From positions 1-64,000 of the forward strand of contig JADJOX010000001.1 of the NCBI GenBank assembly GCA_016713565.1: a stretch of 64,000 nt of DNA. The letters are read 5' to 3'. Position 1 is the stretch's first letter. Each line of letters begins with the position of its first letter. Position numbers and translations under genes: made by a program. The DNA comes from Ignavibacteriota bacterium (GTDB lineage: Bacteria > Bacteroidota > Ignavibacteria > Ignavibacteriales > Melioribacteraceae). Shown here piece after piece: positions 9,842-18,167 of the stretch. The notes beneath the pieces were generated by a model. The model had not been told where the DNA came from. It saw only the letters and a program-made list of their open reading frames with translations, and did no database searches.

Positions 9842-10306
9842 ATGAAAAAAATAAATATCTTAACTCTACTATCGTTAATCATGGTTCTATTTTCTGTAAG
9901 CTTATTCGGACAAGAGCATTATACAGAGGGCAATGTACGTGTGGTAAGTTTTTATAGAACAAAACCTGGACAGTTTGATAACTACATGAAGTATCTTCGC
10001 ACTCACTTTTTACCAGTTCAGGAAGAAGCAAAAAAGCAAGGATTACTTGAAGGATATTATATTCTTCTAAATACACCATCAAGTCCTGAAGATTGGGATA
10101 TTGCATTTGCCGCATTGTACAAGAATTTTGGTGTTGCACTAGATTATAACCAAGCCGACGAGGATAAAATGGATAAAATAAGTGAAATGCATTATAAAAC
10201 TACTGATCAAGAAAAAATGCGTGAAATGACAGATATGCGGTTTGATATGAGAACTTATATCGGAACAAAATATTTCCGTGATATAACTCTTAAACCATTA
10301 AAATAA
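9842..10306 (+). CDS. Small secreted protein, possibly a dimeric alpha+beta barrel
   Basis: 154 residues, ATG after AAAGAGG. The signal peptide ends FSVSLFGQ. The mature protein starts NVRVVSFYRTKPGQFDNYMK, then LRTHFLPVQEEAKKQGLLEG, then YYILLNTPSSPEDWDIAFAA and an acidic Met-rich helix region (DKMDKISEMHYKTTDQEKM), ending RTYIGTKYFRDITLKP. The strand-helix-strand pattern with a Tyr/Arg-rich first strand resembles antibiotic-monooxygenase or NIPSNAP-like ferredoxin folds. No active site can be assigned. It is the last gene of the secreted-protein run and is followed by a strong terminator 26 nt downstream, which sets the operon end. Confidence 0.6.
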   Translation: MKKINILTLLSLIMVLFSVSLFGQEHYTEGNVRVVSFYRTKPGQFDNYMKYLRTHFLPVQEEAKKQGLLEGYYILLNTPSSPEDWDIAFAALYKNFGVALDYNQADEDKMDKISEMHYKTTDQEKMREMTDMRFDMRTYIGTKYFRDITLKPLK

Positions 10307-10331
10307 TTTTGGGATAACAAAGTTATTACTT

Positions 10332-10375
10332 AATTAAGATGTCATTTTACTTTGAGGTGACATCTTAATTTTTTC
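10332..10375 (+). terminator. Rho-independent terminator after the secreted-protein cluster
   Basis: A perfect 13-bp stem (10332-10344 with 10358-10370) with a 13-nt loop is followed by a T run. It ends the run of genes 7781-10306. Confidence 0.85.
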
Positions 10376-10634
10376 TACAAAAAAACAATTACTTAAAACT
10401 TCCGATCAAATTTTAGAACTTGAGAATTAAATGATTATTAAGAAACGTTATTTACTAAATTTAATACTAATTTTATTCCGTTATTCTTAACATAATTCGG
10501 AAATCAATATCAACAAAATGATTAGATTTGGGATGTTGCAGTAAACTCAGAAGGCGTCTTTTTCAAAACTAAAAATAAAATTTATATAGATAGAGTTTTA
10601 AAATGAACTAATTTTATTTACAACTAAGATTAGC
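10376..10634. other. Gene-poor stretch with a possible coding relic
   Basis: No intact gene is seen. A + strand stretch at 10529-10606 reads WDVAVNSEGVFFKTKNK and IYIDRVLK then stops. It has no start and is probably chance or a relic. Confidence 0.3.
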
Positions 10635-10805
10635 TTAAATCAACCCTTCATTTTTATTAACATTTTCTAATTCATCGCTATTTGGAATAAAATTAGATAC
10701 AAAAGAAAGAATCAATCCAATTGGAAGAAGAATTATAAAAGTAAGTATTAGGTAAAGTATAAATGAAATAAGTGCAACGGAACCAATATCGAACTTTTTA
10801 ATTTG
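10635..10805 (-). pseudogene. Small DUF3566-like membrane protein, start codon lost
   Basis: A 56-codon open stretch on the - strand reads QIKKFDIGSVALISFILYLI, then LTFIILLPIGLILSFVSNFI and PNSDELENVNKNEGLI. The IKKFDIGSVALISFILYL opening followed by two membrane helices resembles small DUF3566-type proteins. The codon before Q is TAA and an ATG sits just upstream of that stop (ATG TAA CAA), so one or more base changes separate the start from the body. Either this is a recent pseudogene or there is a sequence error. It lies immediately downstream of the epimerase gene on the same strand. Confidence 0.4.
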
Positions 10806-10837
10806 TTACATGGCAACTCCAATTATATATTGTGAAA

Positions 10838-11833
10838 TTATCGCAAAAAAATTTCTTCGTAATCATTAATAATTTTATCAATTAAATTATTACTTTCTTG
10901 TTTAATGATTTTTCTTTCTTGTTTTGCTTCAAACCAATTTATTGTTTCCTTAATTCCAATTTTAAACGGAATTGTAGCTTTAAAATCCGGAACAAATTTT
11001 TTTATTTTCGTGTTATCAAAAATTACGCTATAAGATTTATCACCTAACAAACTGCATTTCAAGTGTTCATCATATTTACCAATAAAATCCGATGGAATAT
11101 GAATTATATTTGGTTCATTATTTATTGCTTCGGCAATTGCTTCATAAATTTGATTCCATGTCAAAATTTCATCACTAGTAATGTGAAACGATTCTCCAAT
11201 GGCTTTTATGTTTCCTATTAAACCAATAAAACCTTTGGCAAAATCTTTTGCGTGCGTAATTGTCCATAGCGATGTTCCATCGCCATGCACGATAATTTTT
11301 CTTCCCGTTTTAATTCTGTCAACAACGGTGTATTCATTCCATCCGCCAATTGGAACCGGAATAACTGTATCATATGTAAGTGAAGGCCTTACAATTGTTA
11401 CGGGAAACTGTTTTGATTGAAATTCTATCATTAAAGTTTTTTCACATTCTATTTTGTCTCTCGAATATTGCCAGAAAGGATTTTCTAAAGGTGTTGATTC
11501 GGTTATAATTGGTGAACTTGGCGGTTTTTGATATGCTGAAGCTGAGCTGATAAAAATGTATTGCTTTGTTTTTCCGGTAAATAATTTTAAATCTCTATCA
11601 ATGTCATTTTTTGTAAACGCAATCCAATTAACAACTACATCCCAATTATGTTTATCCAAAGCAATTGAACAATTATCATAATTGGAAATATCACAAATAA
11701 TTTCTTTTGCACCGGAAATTTTAATATTTCTTTTACCCCGGTTCAGCAAATAAAGCTCATAATTTTTTTCAATGCATAATTTACTGACTTCGGTACTAAT
11801 GTTTCCGGTTCCGCCTATAAATAATATTTTCAA
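10838..11833 (-). CDS. NAD-dependent epimerase/dehydratase family protein (extended SDR)
   Basis: 331 residues. The N-terminus MKILFIGGTGNISTEVSKL is the Rossmann GxxGxxG nucleotide loop. The mid-region IFISSASAYQKP followed by WQYSRDKIECEK supplies the Ser and Tyr-x3-Lys of short-chain dehydrogenases. The C-terminal part (VIPVPIGGWNEYTVVDRI, GDGTSLWTITHAKDFAKGF) matches the substrate lobe of NAD-dependent epimerases of the type annotated as putative sugar epimerase or mRNA-binding-like SDRs. The substrate is unknown. It is transcribed away from the lipoprotein gene at 11991 across a 157-bp AT-rich shared upstream region. No neighbouring sugar genes define a pathway. Confidence 0.8.
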   Translation of the reverse strand: MKILFIGGTGNISTEVSKLCIEKNYELYLLNRGKRNIKISGAKEIICDISNYDNCSIALDKHNWDVVVNWIAFTKNDIDRDLKLFTGKTKQYIFISSASAYQKPPSSPIITESTPLENPFWQYSRDKIECEKTLMIEFQSKQFPVTIVRPSLTYDTVIPVPIGGWNEYTVVDRIKTGRKIIVHGDGTSLWTITHAKDFAKGFIGLIGNIKAIGESFHITSDEILTWNQIYEAIAEAINNEPNIIHIPSDFIGKYDEHLKCSLLGDKSYSVIFDNTKIKKFVPDFKATIPFKIGIKETINWFEAKQERKIIKQESNNLIDKIINDYEEIFLR

Positions 11834-11990
11834 TTACTTATCCATTTTTTGTTGTTAATAAAATTACAATATTTTATGAAAAATATTTTATTTACTGTAA
11901 ATATTTTATTATTCATATAATTTTTTTGAAAAATTTCTTTTTATATTTTTTTATCTTACGTAACAAATTTATATTCTTGAAAGGGGAAAA

Positions 11991-12422
11991 ATGAAGAAAA
12001 TTGATTTTATATATATTTCAGTAATACTTTTCGCTGTATTAATTAGCTCGTGCAGTGAAGATAAAACCACAGAGCCTAAATTGATTTTAGATCCTGCTTT
12101 AGTAGGAACATGGGATTTAACTAAGATAATAGCAAAATTCGGTACTACAGATATTGAATTAACTCCGGAACAAGCCGGTTATAATGTAACAGCAAATTTT
12201 AAAGACGATCTCACTTTTGAGTCAACAACGGTAACTTCAGATTCAACAACAATAGATACCGGAACTTGGGGAACAAATGACGGAACTTTAACAATTACAA
12301 TAGACGGCGAAGAACCGGAATCATCTCCATATACAATTGATGGAAATGTTGTTACTATTGAATCAACAGTACCTTACCAAGGCGTAGAAATTGACGCAAA
12401 TTTGGAATTTACAAAACAATAA
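11991..12422 (+). CDS. Lipocalin-like lipoprotein
   Basis: 143 residues; ATG with AAAGGGG just upstream. A lipoprotein signal peptide ends in LISSC with Cys as the lipid-attachment residue, followed by a short acidic linker (SEDKTTEP). The mature part begins ALVGTWDLTKI, then FKDDLTFESTTV, GTWGTNDGTLTITIDG and PYTIDGNVVTIEST, the repeated strand pattern of lipocalin-like (DUF4923/lipocalin_5 type) Bacteroidota lipoproteins. It is predicted to sit in the outer membrane and bind a small ligand; no ligand is known. It converges on the TonB receptor gene with only 4 nt between the stop codons. Confidence 0.75.
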   Translation: MKKIDFIYISVILFAVLISSCSEDKTTEPKLILDPALVGTWDLTKIIAKFGTTDIELTPEQAGYNVTANFKDDLTFESTTVTSDSTTIDTGTWGTNDGTLTITIDGEEPESSPYTIDGNVVTIESTVPYQGVEIDANLEFTKQ

Positions 12423-12426
12423 ATAA

Positions 12427-14595
12427 TTAGAAAATAATTTCCGTACTTAAAGAGAAATTTCTAAGTGGAGCTAAATTTCCTATTAGCTCCACATAATAAT
12501 AATTAAATATATTTGCCGCAGTTAATGAGATTTTCCCAGGTATATTTAATGAAAAAAGATTTATTCCAACTCTTGCGTCAGTGACAAATATATCAACTCG
12601 TTTATCGCCATTTGGAATTAAGCCTAATTCTACGAATTCGTTATCAATATTTTCAACACGACTTGAATATCTAAAGTCAAATCCGCCAAAAAACATTTCG
12701 CTTTTGTAATTAAATCCAATAATTAAAGAATTTTTTGGACGGTACTTTAAATATGAATTTGTTTTTAGATCTTTTGCCCATAAAAAGTTATAACCGATAT
12801 TTATCATTAAATTATCAATAATCATCGGCGTTGTAATATTTGTTTCAACTCCTTGAATTCTCGCTCGTGTCAAATTCATGAAAATAATGTCACCTACGGC
12901 ATCAAATGAAGGTTCGATCATATCATAATATTCATTATTGTAAACGGCAAAGTCAAAATTTACTTTTTGGAAAATATTTGTATTCATACCGACTTCGGCT
13001 GATAAACTTGTTTCTGCTTTTAAAGTAGGATTTGGCTTAACCGTAACTCCGCTTGTGGTTGTTGAAGTAAATGCTTCCGCAAGTGAAGGTGTTCTAAATC
13101 CTTTACCGACTGAAGTTCTTAAATAGGTATCTTCTCCAACTTTATAATTTATTCCAAGTTTCGGCGAAATGGAATTTTCACTTTTTAGATCTTCAAGTTT
13201 GGAATTATCAAAACGTAAACCCGCCGATATATTCAAGTTATTTAAATATTTTAAATCCAGCTGAGAGTAAATTCCGATTCCGTCGGATTTTCTGTTACCG
13301 AAAATTGTTGAACCGACTTTATTATATTGATATTCAAAACCGGAAATTAAATTAACATTTGCCGAATATTTATAATTAATTTTTATCTCATTTCTAAATA
13401 ATTTGCTGGTCGATCTATTACTGCTTTCGGATTGATCGGTCCAATAACTAATATAAGCGCTTGGAATATAGCTGAGTGAAAGTTCATCATTAAAAATATG
13501 ATTGAACTTAAATCCTAAAATTGTTCTGTCAGATTTTATCGATTGTCCCAAATCGGCATCGGGAGGAACTAAAGGATCACTAATATCCTTCCAATAAATA
13601 AATGTACTTTTTTCTCGTGTATAGCCTGTTCCCCAAAATGAAAGTGTAGTGTTGACAGAAAAATTATAATCGGCTTTTAGAAATGCTGAATATCTTATTT
13701 GATCGTCATTTTTGCGATAACTTAAATCTTCATATCTTGATAATGAAGCAGATAGATTTAAGTTGCCAAGTGATCTTGAATGCGAAACAGATTGCTTATT
13801 AAAGCTCAGTGTTTTATTTGTCCATTTCCATTCATCATATTTAGGAGAAGAATAAAATCCGCCGTGCAGTTTTACTAAGGTTAACGGGTTTGAAGTAATT
13901 TTATTAGTGATAATATTAATTATACCGCCTATTGCGGAAGAACCATATAATGAACTTGAAGCTCCTTTAAGAATTTCTATGCGGTCAATATCATTTAAAG
14001 GAATTAATTCCCAAATTATTTCGCCGGTATCAGGCGTATATATCGGAATTTCGTCAATAGCAACAAGCACTCTTGTTCCGGCTCCTCTGCTGTAACCGCT
14101 TGAACCTCTTATGCTTATTTGATCTTGTGTCATTGTTATTCCGGGAACAAACCGGAAAGCATCATCAACTTTTTGATAATTTTTTTCTGAAAATGTTTTT
14201 GTATCTAATACATAACTGCTGGAAGAAATTTCTCGCAGATCTTGATCATATTTATTTGCTGAAATAGTCAACTGATCGAATTGATAACTTGTTGGTTTGA
14301 GTATAATAGTAATGTTTGTTGTATTGTCTTTAACTTCAATTAATTCCGATTTGAATTTTGTAAAACCAATAATGCTGGCCGAAATAAAATAATTTCCGTT
14401 TTTAACTTTTGAAAAGTGAAAATTGCCTTTGTCGTCGCTAGCCGCGCCAATTAAGGTCCCTTCAATTATTACATTTACACCCATTAAAGGATTATTGGAA
14501 TTATCGGTAACCTTTCCGACAATATTTCCGGATTGCGCAAACATACTGCAACTAAATAACAGCGATATAAATAATGTGTAAAATATTTTAATCAT
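12427..14595 (-). CDS. TonB-dependent outer-membrane receptor
   Basis: 722 residues. A signal peptide ends SCSMFAQS. A carboxypeptidase-like regulatory domain follows (GNIVGKVTDNSNNPLMGVNV to about residue 110), then a plug with DDAFRFVPGITMTQDQISIRG, RGAGTRVLVAIDEIPIY and DRIEILKGASSSLYGSSAIGG, then a 22-strand-type barrel ending with the aromatic C-terminus SLSTEIIF. Such receptors import iron complexes, vitamins, sugars or peptides with TonB energy. The gene overlaps the upstream lipoprotein gene by 4 nt (ATGA), so the two are co-translated and probably act together. The substrate cannot be told from sequence. A 10-bp perfect hairpin (12466-12493) lies in the last codons. Confidence 0.92.
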   Translation of the reverse strand: MIKIFYTLFISLLFSCSMFAQSGNIVGKVTDNSNNPLMGVNVIIEGTLIGAASDDKGNFHFSKVKNGNYFISASIIGFTKFKSELIEVKDNTTNITIILKPTSYQFDQLTISANKYDQDLREISSSSYVLDTKTFSEKNYQKVDDAFRFVPGITMTQDQISIRGSSGYSRGAGTRVLVAIDEIPIYTPDTGEIIWELIPLNDIDRIEILKGASSSLYGSSAIGGIINIITNKITSNPLTLVKLHGGFYSSPKYDEWKWTNKTLSFNKQSVSHSRSLGNLNLSASLSRYEDLSYRKNDDQIRYSAFLKADYNFSVNTTLSFWGTGYTREKSTFIYWKDISDPLVPPDADLGQSIKSDRTILGFKFNHIFNDELSLSYIPSAYISYWTDQSESSNRSTSKLFRNEIKINYKYSANVNLISGFEYQYNKVGSTIFGNRKSDGIGIYSQLDLKYLNNLNISAGLRFDNSKLEDLKSENSISPKLGINYKVGEDTYLRTSVGKGFRTPSLAEAFTSTTTSGVTVKPNPTLKAETSLSAEVGMNTNIFQKVNFDFAVYNNEYYDMIEPSFDAVGDIIFMNLTRARIQGVETNITTPMIIDNLMINIGYNFLWAKDLKTNSYLKYRPKNSLIIGFNYKSEMFFGGFDFRYSSRVENIDNEFVELGLIPNGDKRVDIFVTDARVGINLFSLNIPGKISLTAANIFNYYYVELIGNLAPLRNFSLSTEIIF

Positions 14596-15140
14596 TTTAT
14601 TTTTTTCATCTCAAAAAAGGATTTGAGTAAATTGTTTATTTCGCTCGGCGGCTGAGGCGGAGGATTATTAAAATCACAAACAATATTTATATTTTCTACA
14701 AAAGTTCCTTGAGGAATGTTTAAAATTCCGGGCTGAGTTAAATTATTTTCCAAAGTATAAATTCCGGCAACAATCCAATCTTTTCTGGCTAATGATAAAG
14801 TATCCCTAATAGTTTGCGCTACCGCGACATATGAATAATCACCGGAATCAATATTGGATAAAACAGCGCCGGCATCATTTGTGGAATAACCGTATGTGCT
14901 TGAACCGAAAGGAATCAGCTCACTTACGAATTTCAAATTGAAAATACTGAAATCATCTATGGACAAAAGCGGATTTTTGAAGGCGACTACATACGTTTGT
15001 TTAGCTTCGGAATTCCAATTGCCAATAAAAGTAACAGTTCCGCTAAAACCGGCTTTTGTTTCAGCCAGCTCGGGCGACAATCCCTTATCGCATGATATAA
15101 GCAGAAATAATAAAATTATAATTATTGCAAATGCTCTCAT
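14592..15140 (-). CDS. Lipoprotein partner of the TonB receptor
   Basis: 182 residues. The lipoprotein signal peptide ends LFLLISC with the lipidated Cys, followed by DKGLSPELAETKAG. The mature part starts GFSGTVTFIGNW and continues QTYVVAFKNPLLSIDDFSIF; the tail has NIPQGTFVENINIVCDF and a Pro-rich PPPQPPSEIN segment. I recognise no catalytic domain; the beginning suggests a carboxypeptidase-regulatory or Ig-like beta-sandwich. Its stop overlaps the receptor start (ATGA), which argues for a surface or periplasmic helper of that receptor. Its promoter must lie in the 147-bp region shared with pgi on the other strand. Confidence 0.7.
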   Translation of the reverse strand: MRAFAIIIILLFLLISCDKGLSPELAETKAGFSGTVTFIGNWNSEAKQTYVVAFKNPLLSIDDFSIFNLKFVSELIPFGSSTYGYSTNDAGAVLSNIDSGDYSYVAVAQTIRDTLSLARKDWIVAGIYTLENNLTQPGILNIPQGTFVENINIVCDFNNPPPQPPSEINNLLKSFFEMKKIK

Positions 15141-15287
15141 ACTTAAAAAATAATAAGCGGATTTTTAATAAACAATATTTGGCGGTTTAACAATATTTGA
15201 AAAACATGAATTTCAACTGATTCAGTCCGTCAATTGTAATATTGTTTTTATATTTTTAGATAAACAAAAAAATAAAATGAGAAAATA

Positions 15288-16976
15288 ATGGAAAAACCAA
15301 CTGTAAAAATTATCCTCGGCAAGTATGAGAATGAAATAAATAATTCGATAAATGAACTGATAGAGAAAAAAATTGTAACAAGAATTTGGGAAAAAGATTT
15401 TACGGTATGGTCAAATTCACCGCAAGAAGTAACTAACAGATTAGATTGGTTATTCAGTGCAGATGAAACTTTATCGCACATTAATGAAATAAATTCGTTT
15501 GTTAGTGAAATTAAGTTAGAAGGGTTTACTAATGCATTATTGTTGGGAATGGGCGGCTCAAGTTTAGCTCCGGAAGTTTTTTCATTTTCTTTCGGAAAAA
15601 AGCAAGGTTATCTTGAAATGAAAGTTTTGGATAGCACTGATCCAACTGCAGTTAAGAATTTTACAAATGATCTTGATCCTGAAAAAACATTGTATATTGT
15701 TTCTACAAAATCCGGCGGTACAATTGAAACACTTTCTTTCTTCAAATACTTTTTCACATTCTGCCAGAACAAACTAGGTGAAGACAAAGTTAAAAAACAT
15801 TTTATCGCAATTACCGATCCCGGCAGCGGTTTGGAAAAAATGGCTCAGCAATTAAATTTCAGAAAAATATTTGTAAACAACCCAAATATTGGCGGAAGAT
15901 ATTCGGTACTTTCATTTTTTGGAACTGTCCCTGCCGCGTTAATTGGAATTGACTTAAATAAATTGTTATCAAATGCAAAATTTGTAGCGGAAGATTGTAA
16001 GAAAGAGAAGAATATTAGTGCGGAAATTGGTGTTATAATCGGTAAACTTGCAAAACTCGGAAGAGATAAATTAACATTTGTCTATTCAAATAAAATAAAT
16101 TCATTTGGAACATGGGTAGAGCAATTAGTTGCCGAAAGTACTGGAAAAAACGGAGTAGGAATTCTTCCGGTTGAATCTGAAAGTTTAGAATCACCAGAGT
16201 ATTACAGCGATGACCGAGTTTTTGTTTACACGCATTTTGTCGGTGAAAATTCAAGTTCCGGTAAAATTGAAGCGCTAAAAAGTGCAGGTCACCCAATAAT
16301 AGAAATTATTTTAAATGATGAATATGACCTCGGCGGGGAATTTTTCAGATGGGAATTCGCTACAGCTGTTTCCGGATGGATCTTGGGAATTCAGCCATTT
16401 GATCAGCCTAACGTTGAATCAGCCAAAATTGAGGCAAAAGCAATGATTAGTAATTTTGTAGAAAAAGGAGAACTGCCGAAACTAAATTATTCAATTGATG
16501 AAAACGGAATTAAATTAAGCGGTAATGTTGGCACAAATAACTTGGAAAATGCACTGAATGAATTTTTGCAAAATTTAAATACAGAAAAATATAATTACGT
16601 TTCAATACAAGCTTATATTACTCCTAATGATGAAACAACAAATCTTATTCAAATACTAAGAACTAAAATTCAGAAAAAATACAAAGCTGCCGTAACAATT
16701 GGTTATGGACCTAGATTTTTACATTCAACTGGACAATTGCATAAGGGCGACGGTGGAAACGGAATTTTCATTCAATTTTTATCCGATCGAAAAGATGAGG
16801 AAAAAATTCCAAAAGAAATTGGCCAAAAAGAATCTGAATTTTCATTTGGAATATTAATTGACGCACAATTGATGGGGGACCGTCAAGCATTGTTAAATAA
16901 TAATAGAAAAGTAATTACAATTAATTTAGGCAATGATGTAAATTCAAACATTGAAAAATTAACAAAGCTAATTTAA
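15288..16976 (+). CDS. pgi: Glucose-6-phosphate isomerase
   Basis: 562 residues. It interconverts glucose 6-phosphate and fructose 6-phosphate in the cytoplasm. Visible features are LLLGMGGSSLAPEVF (first SIS sugar-phosphate loop), STKSGGTIETLSFF (phosphate-binding Ser/Thr cluster), NIGGRYSVLSFFGTVPAAL (family signature), and FDQPNVESAKIEAK, which matches the FDQ..VE..K end signature with the catalytic Lys. This version resembles the isomerase half of transaldolase-isomerase fusion proteins found in Ignavibacteria and relatives. No transaldolase domain is attached here. The C-terminal third (YGPRFLHSTGQLHKGDGGNG) is typical of that subfamily. A hairpin terminator follows 6 nt after the stop. 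Confidence 0.93.
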   Translation: MEKPTVKIILGKYENEINNSINELIEKKIVTRIWEKDFTVWSNSPQEVTNRLDWLFSADETLSHINEINSFVSEIKLEGFTNALLLGMGGSSLAPEVFSFSFGKKQGYLEMKVLDSTDPTAVKNFTNDLDPEKTLYIVSTKSGGTIETLSFFKYFFTFCQNKLGEDKVKKHFIAITDPGSGLEKMAQQLNFRKIFVNNPNIGGRYSVLSFFGTVPAALIGIDLNKLLSNAKFVAEDCKKEKNISAEIGVIIGKLAKLGRDKLTFVYSNKINSFGTWVEQLVAESTGKNGVGILPVESESLESPEYYSDDRVFVYTHFVGENSSSGKIEALKSAGHPIIEIILNDEYDLGGEFFRWEFATAVSGWILGIQPFDQPNVESAKIEAKAMISNFVEKGELPKLNYSIDENGIKLSGNVGTNNLENALNEFLQNLNTEKYNYVSIQAYITPNDETTNLIQILRTKIQKKYKAAVTIGYGPRFLHSTGQLHKGDGGNGIFIQFLSDRKDEEKIPKEIGQKESEFSFGILIDAQLMGDRQALLNNNRKVITINLGNDVNSNIEKLTKLI

Positions 16977-16982
16977 ATGGAT

Positions 16983-17003
16983 ATCGCGGATTTTATCCGC
17001 GAT
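16983..17003 (+). terminator. Hairpin terminator after pgi
   Basis: ATCGCGGA pairs perfectly with TCCGCGAT around TTTTA. Only a short T-rich stretch follows, so termination strength is uncertain. Confidence 0.6.
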
Positions 17004-17100
17004 TTACTATTTGTATTACTCAAAAAAAACGGGAATATAAATTATATCGGAAATTAATTTTACTCGTTTTTTATTCTTTACATTAATAAAATTTTATAAG

Positions 17101-17129
17101 TTGACATCGAGTATTTTATTATATATAAT
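17101..17129 (+). promoter_or_regulatory. Consensus sigma-70-type promoter for the cys leader and cysE-cysK
   Basis: TTGACA at 17101-17106 and TATAAT at 17124-17129 are separated by exactly 17 bp, a perfect match to both boxes. Transcription would start near 17136, at the ATG of the leader peptide. Confidence 0.6.
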
Positions 17130-17135
17130 TCGGTA

Positions 17136-17216
17136 ATGAAAAAATCAAATCATATATTACCTTTTAGCAAAAATACAAATTTAGCTCTCGGATACCATTC
17201 CACCTGCATCTGTTGA
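17136..17216 (+). CDS. Predicted cysteine leader peptide upstream of cysE-cysK
   Basis: A 26-residue reading frame begins MKKSNHILPFSKN and ends GYHSTCIC before a TGA; its Cys codons are TGC at 17205 and TGT at 17211, the latter directly before the stop. It lies in the 165-nt leader between a consensus promoter and the serine acetyltransferase start. Cys codons at the very end, upstream of cysteine biosynthesis genes, are what a ribosome-stalling cysteine sensor needs. Comparable polycysteine leader peptides control sulfur genes in mycobacteria. No Shine-Dalgarno is visible and the predicted transcript start coincides with the ATG, so it may be leaderless. Role inferred. Confidence 0.6.
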   Translation: MKKSNHILPFSKNTNLALGYHSTCIC

Positions 17217-17260
17217 TGCTCAAAATACACATTCTAAAAATTTTAAAATAATTTTTTAAT

Positions 17261-17291
17261 CCAAATAATTATTCATTTGAATAATTGGAGG
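17261..17291 (+). promoter_or_regulatory. Hairpin overlapping the cysE ribosome-binding site
   Basis: CCAA and TTATTC (17261-17274, with a small bulge) pair with GAATAA and TTGG (17279-17288), loop ATTT. The right arm covers the first bases of the GGAGG ribosome-binding site (17287-17291), 10 nt before the cysE ATG. It could hold translation back until the upstream ribosome changes the folding. Confidence 0.4.
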
Positions 17292-17301
17292 CTGTCTGTT
17301 A

Positions 17302-18144
17302 ATGGAAACTAATTTAAATAATTTATCTAAAACTTTAATTGAAGTAAGAAAAGATCATAAATTCATTAAGCCAATAAAAGCTGAAGCACAGAAATTTATA
17401 AATGATCTAATGCAATTGCTGTTCCCGCATTTAACTGCGGATATTTATTATTCGGAAGAAGATATAAAGAGTAAATTAATTTTGCTGAAACGAAATTTAA
17501 AATTCCTACTTAAACTTTTGAACAATAACGAAGATAAAACAATTGACAAAATAAGCAATGATTTCTTTGGTAAAATTGAAAATATAAATTCCGAACTTTG
17601 GAATGACGCACAAGCAATATACGAAGGCGATCCTGCCGCGCATAGTGTTGACGAAGTAATATTAGCATATCCGGGTTTTAAGGCAATTGCGATTTTTAGA
17701 TTCGCTCATGTTTTGTTTGATTTAAATGTACCAATACTGCCACGAATTTTAACGGAATATGCACACCAAGAAACCGGAATCGATATTCACCCGGGAGCAA
17801 AAATCGGACATTCTTTTTTTATTGATCATGGTACTGGAATAGTAATTGGTGAAACCTGTAAAATAGGGAATAATGTTAAAATTTATCAAGGTGTTACTTT
17901 AGGCGCATTAAGCGTTGATAAAAAATTAGCGCAGACAAAAAGACATCCAACAATTTGTGATAATGTAATAATTTATGCTCAGGCGGTAATTCTTGGAGGT
18001 AATACAGTAATTGGAAAGAACAGCATTATTGGAGGAAACGCTTGGCTCACGGAAAGTGTTCCTGAAAATTCAATAGTTTATCATAAAAGTGAAATTCGTC
18101 TAAGAAAATCAAACGAACCGGAACCTTTGGAGTTTATTATTTAA
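17302..18144 (+). CDS. cysE: Serine O-acetyltransferase
   Basis: 280 residues. It transfers an acetyl group from acetyl-CoA to serine, giving O-acetylserine for cysteine synthesis. The N-terminal half is helical (the oligomerisation region), with AIYEGDPAAHSVDEVILAYP and KAIAIFRFAHVLFDL. The C-terminal half is a left-handed beta-helix of hexapeptide repeats: TGIDIHPGAKIGHSFFIDHG (the catalytic His region), TGIVIGETCKIGNNVKIYQG, RHPTICDNVIIYA, GNTVIGKNSIIGGNAWL. The start is the ATG 10 nt after GGAGG. cysK follows after 23 nt, so the two steps of cysteine synthesis form one operon. Regulation is probably through the leader peptide at 17136. Confidence 0.95.
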   Translation: METNLNNLSKTLIEVRKDHKFIKPIKAEAQKFINDLMQLLFPHLTADIYYSEEDIKSKLILLKRNLKFLLKLLNNNEDKTIDKISNDFFGKIENINSELWNDAQAIYEGDPAAHSVDEVILAYPGFKAIAIFRFAHVLFDLNVPILPRILTEYAHQETGIDIHPGAKIGHSFFIDHGTGIVIGETCKIGNNVKIYQGVTLGALSVDKKLAQTKRHPTICDNVIIYAQAVILGGNTVIGKNSIIGGNAWLTESVPENSIVYHKSEIRLRKSNEPEPLEFII

Positions 18145-18167
18145 TACAAAAAACGAAAGGAATAAAA

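Noticed and set aside
10529..10606. A coding fragment (WDVAVNSEGVFF...)
   Set aside because: It is short, has no start and no recognisable motif, so I do not call it a gene.
12466..12493. Terminator hairpin after the lipocalin-like lipoprotein gene
   Set aside because: It has a perfect 10-bp stem but lies inside the convergent receptor's coding region and has no T run on the relevant strand; it may still pair in the RNA, so it is only noted.
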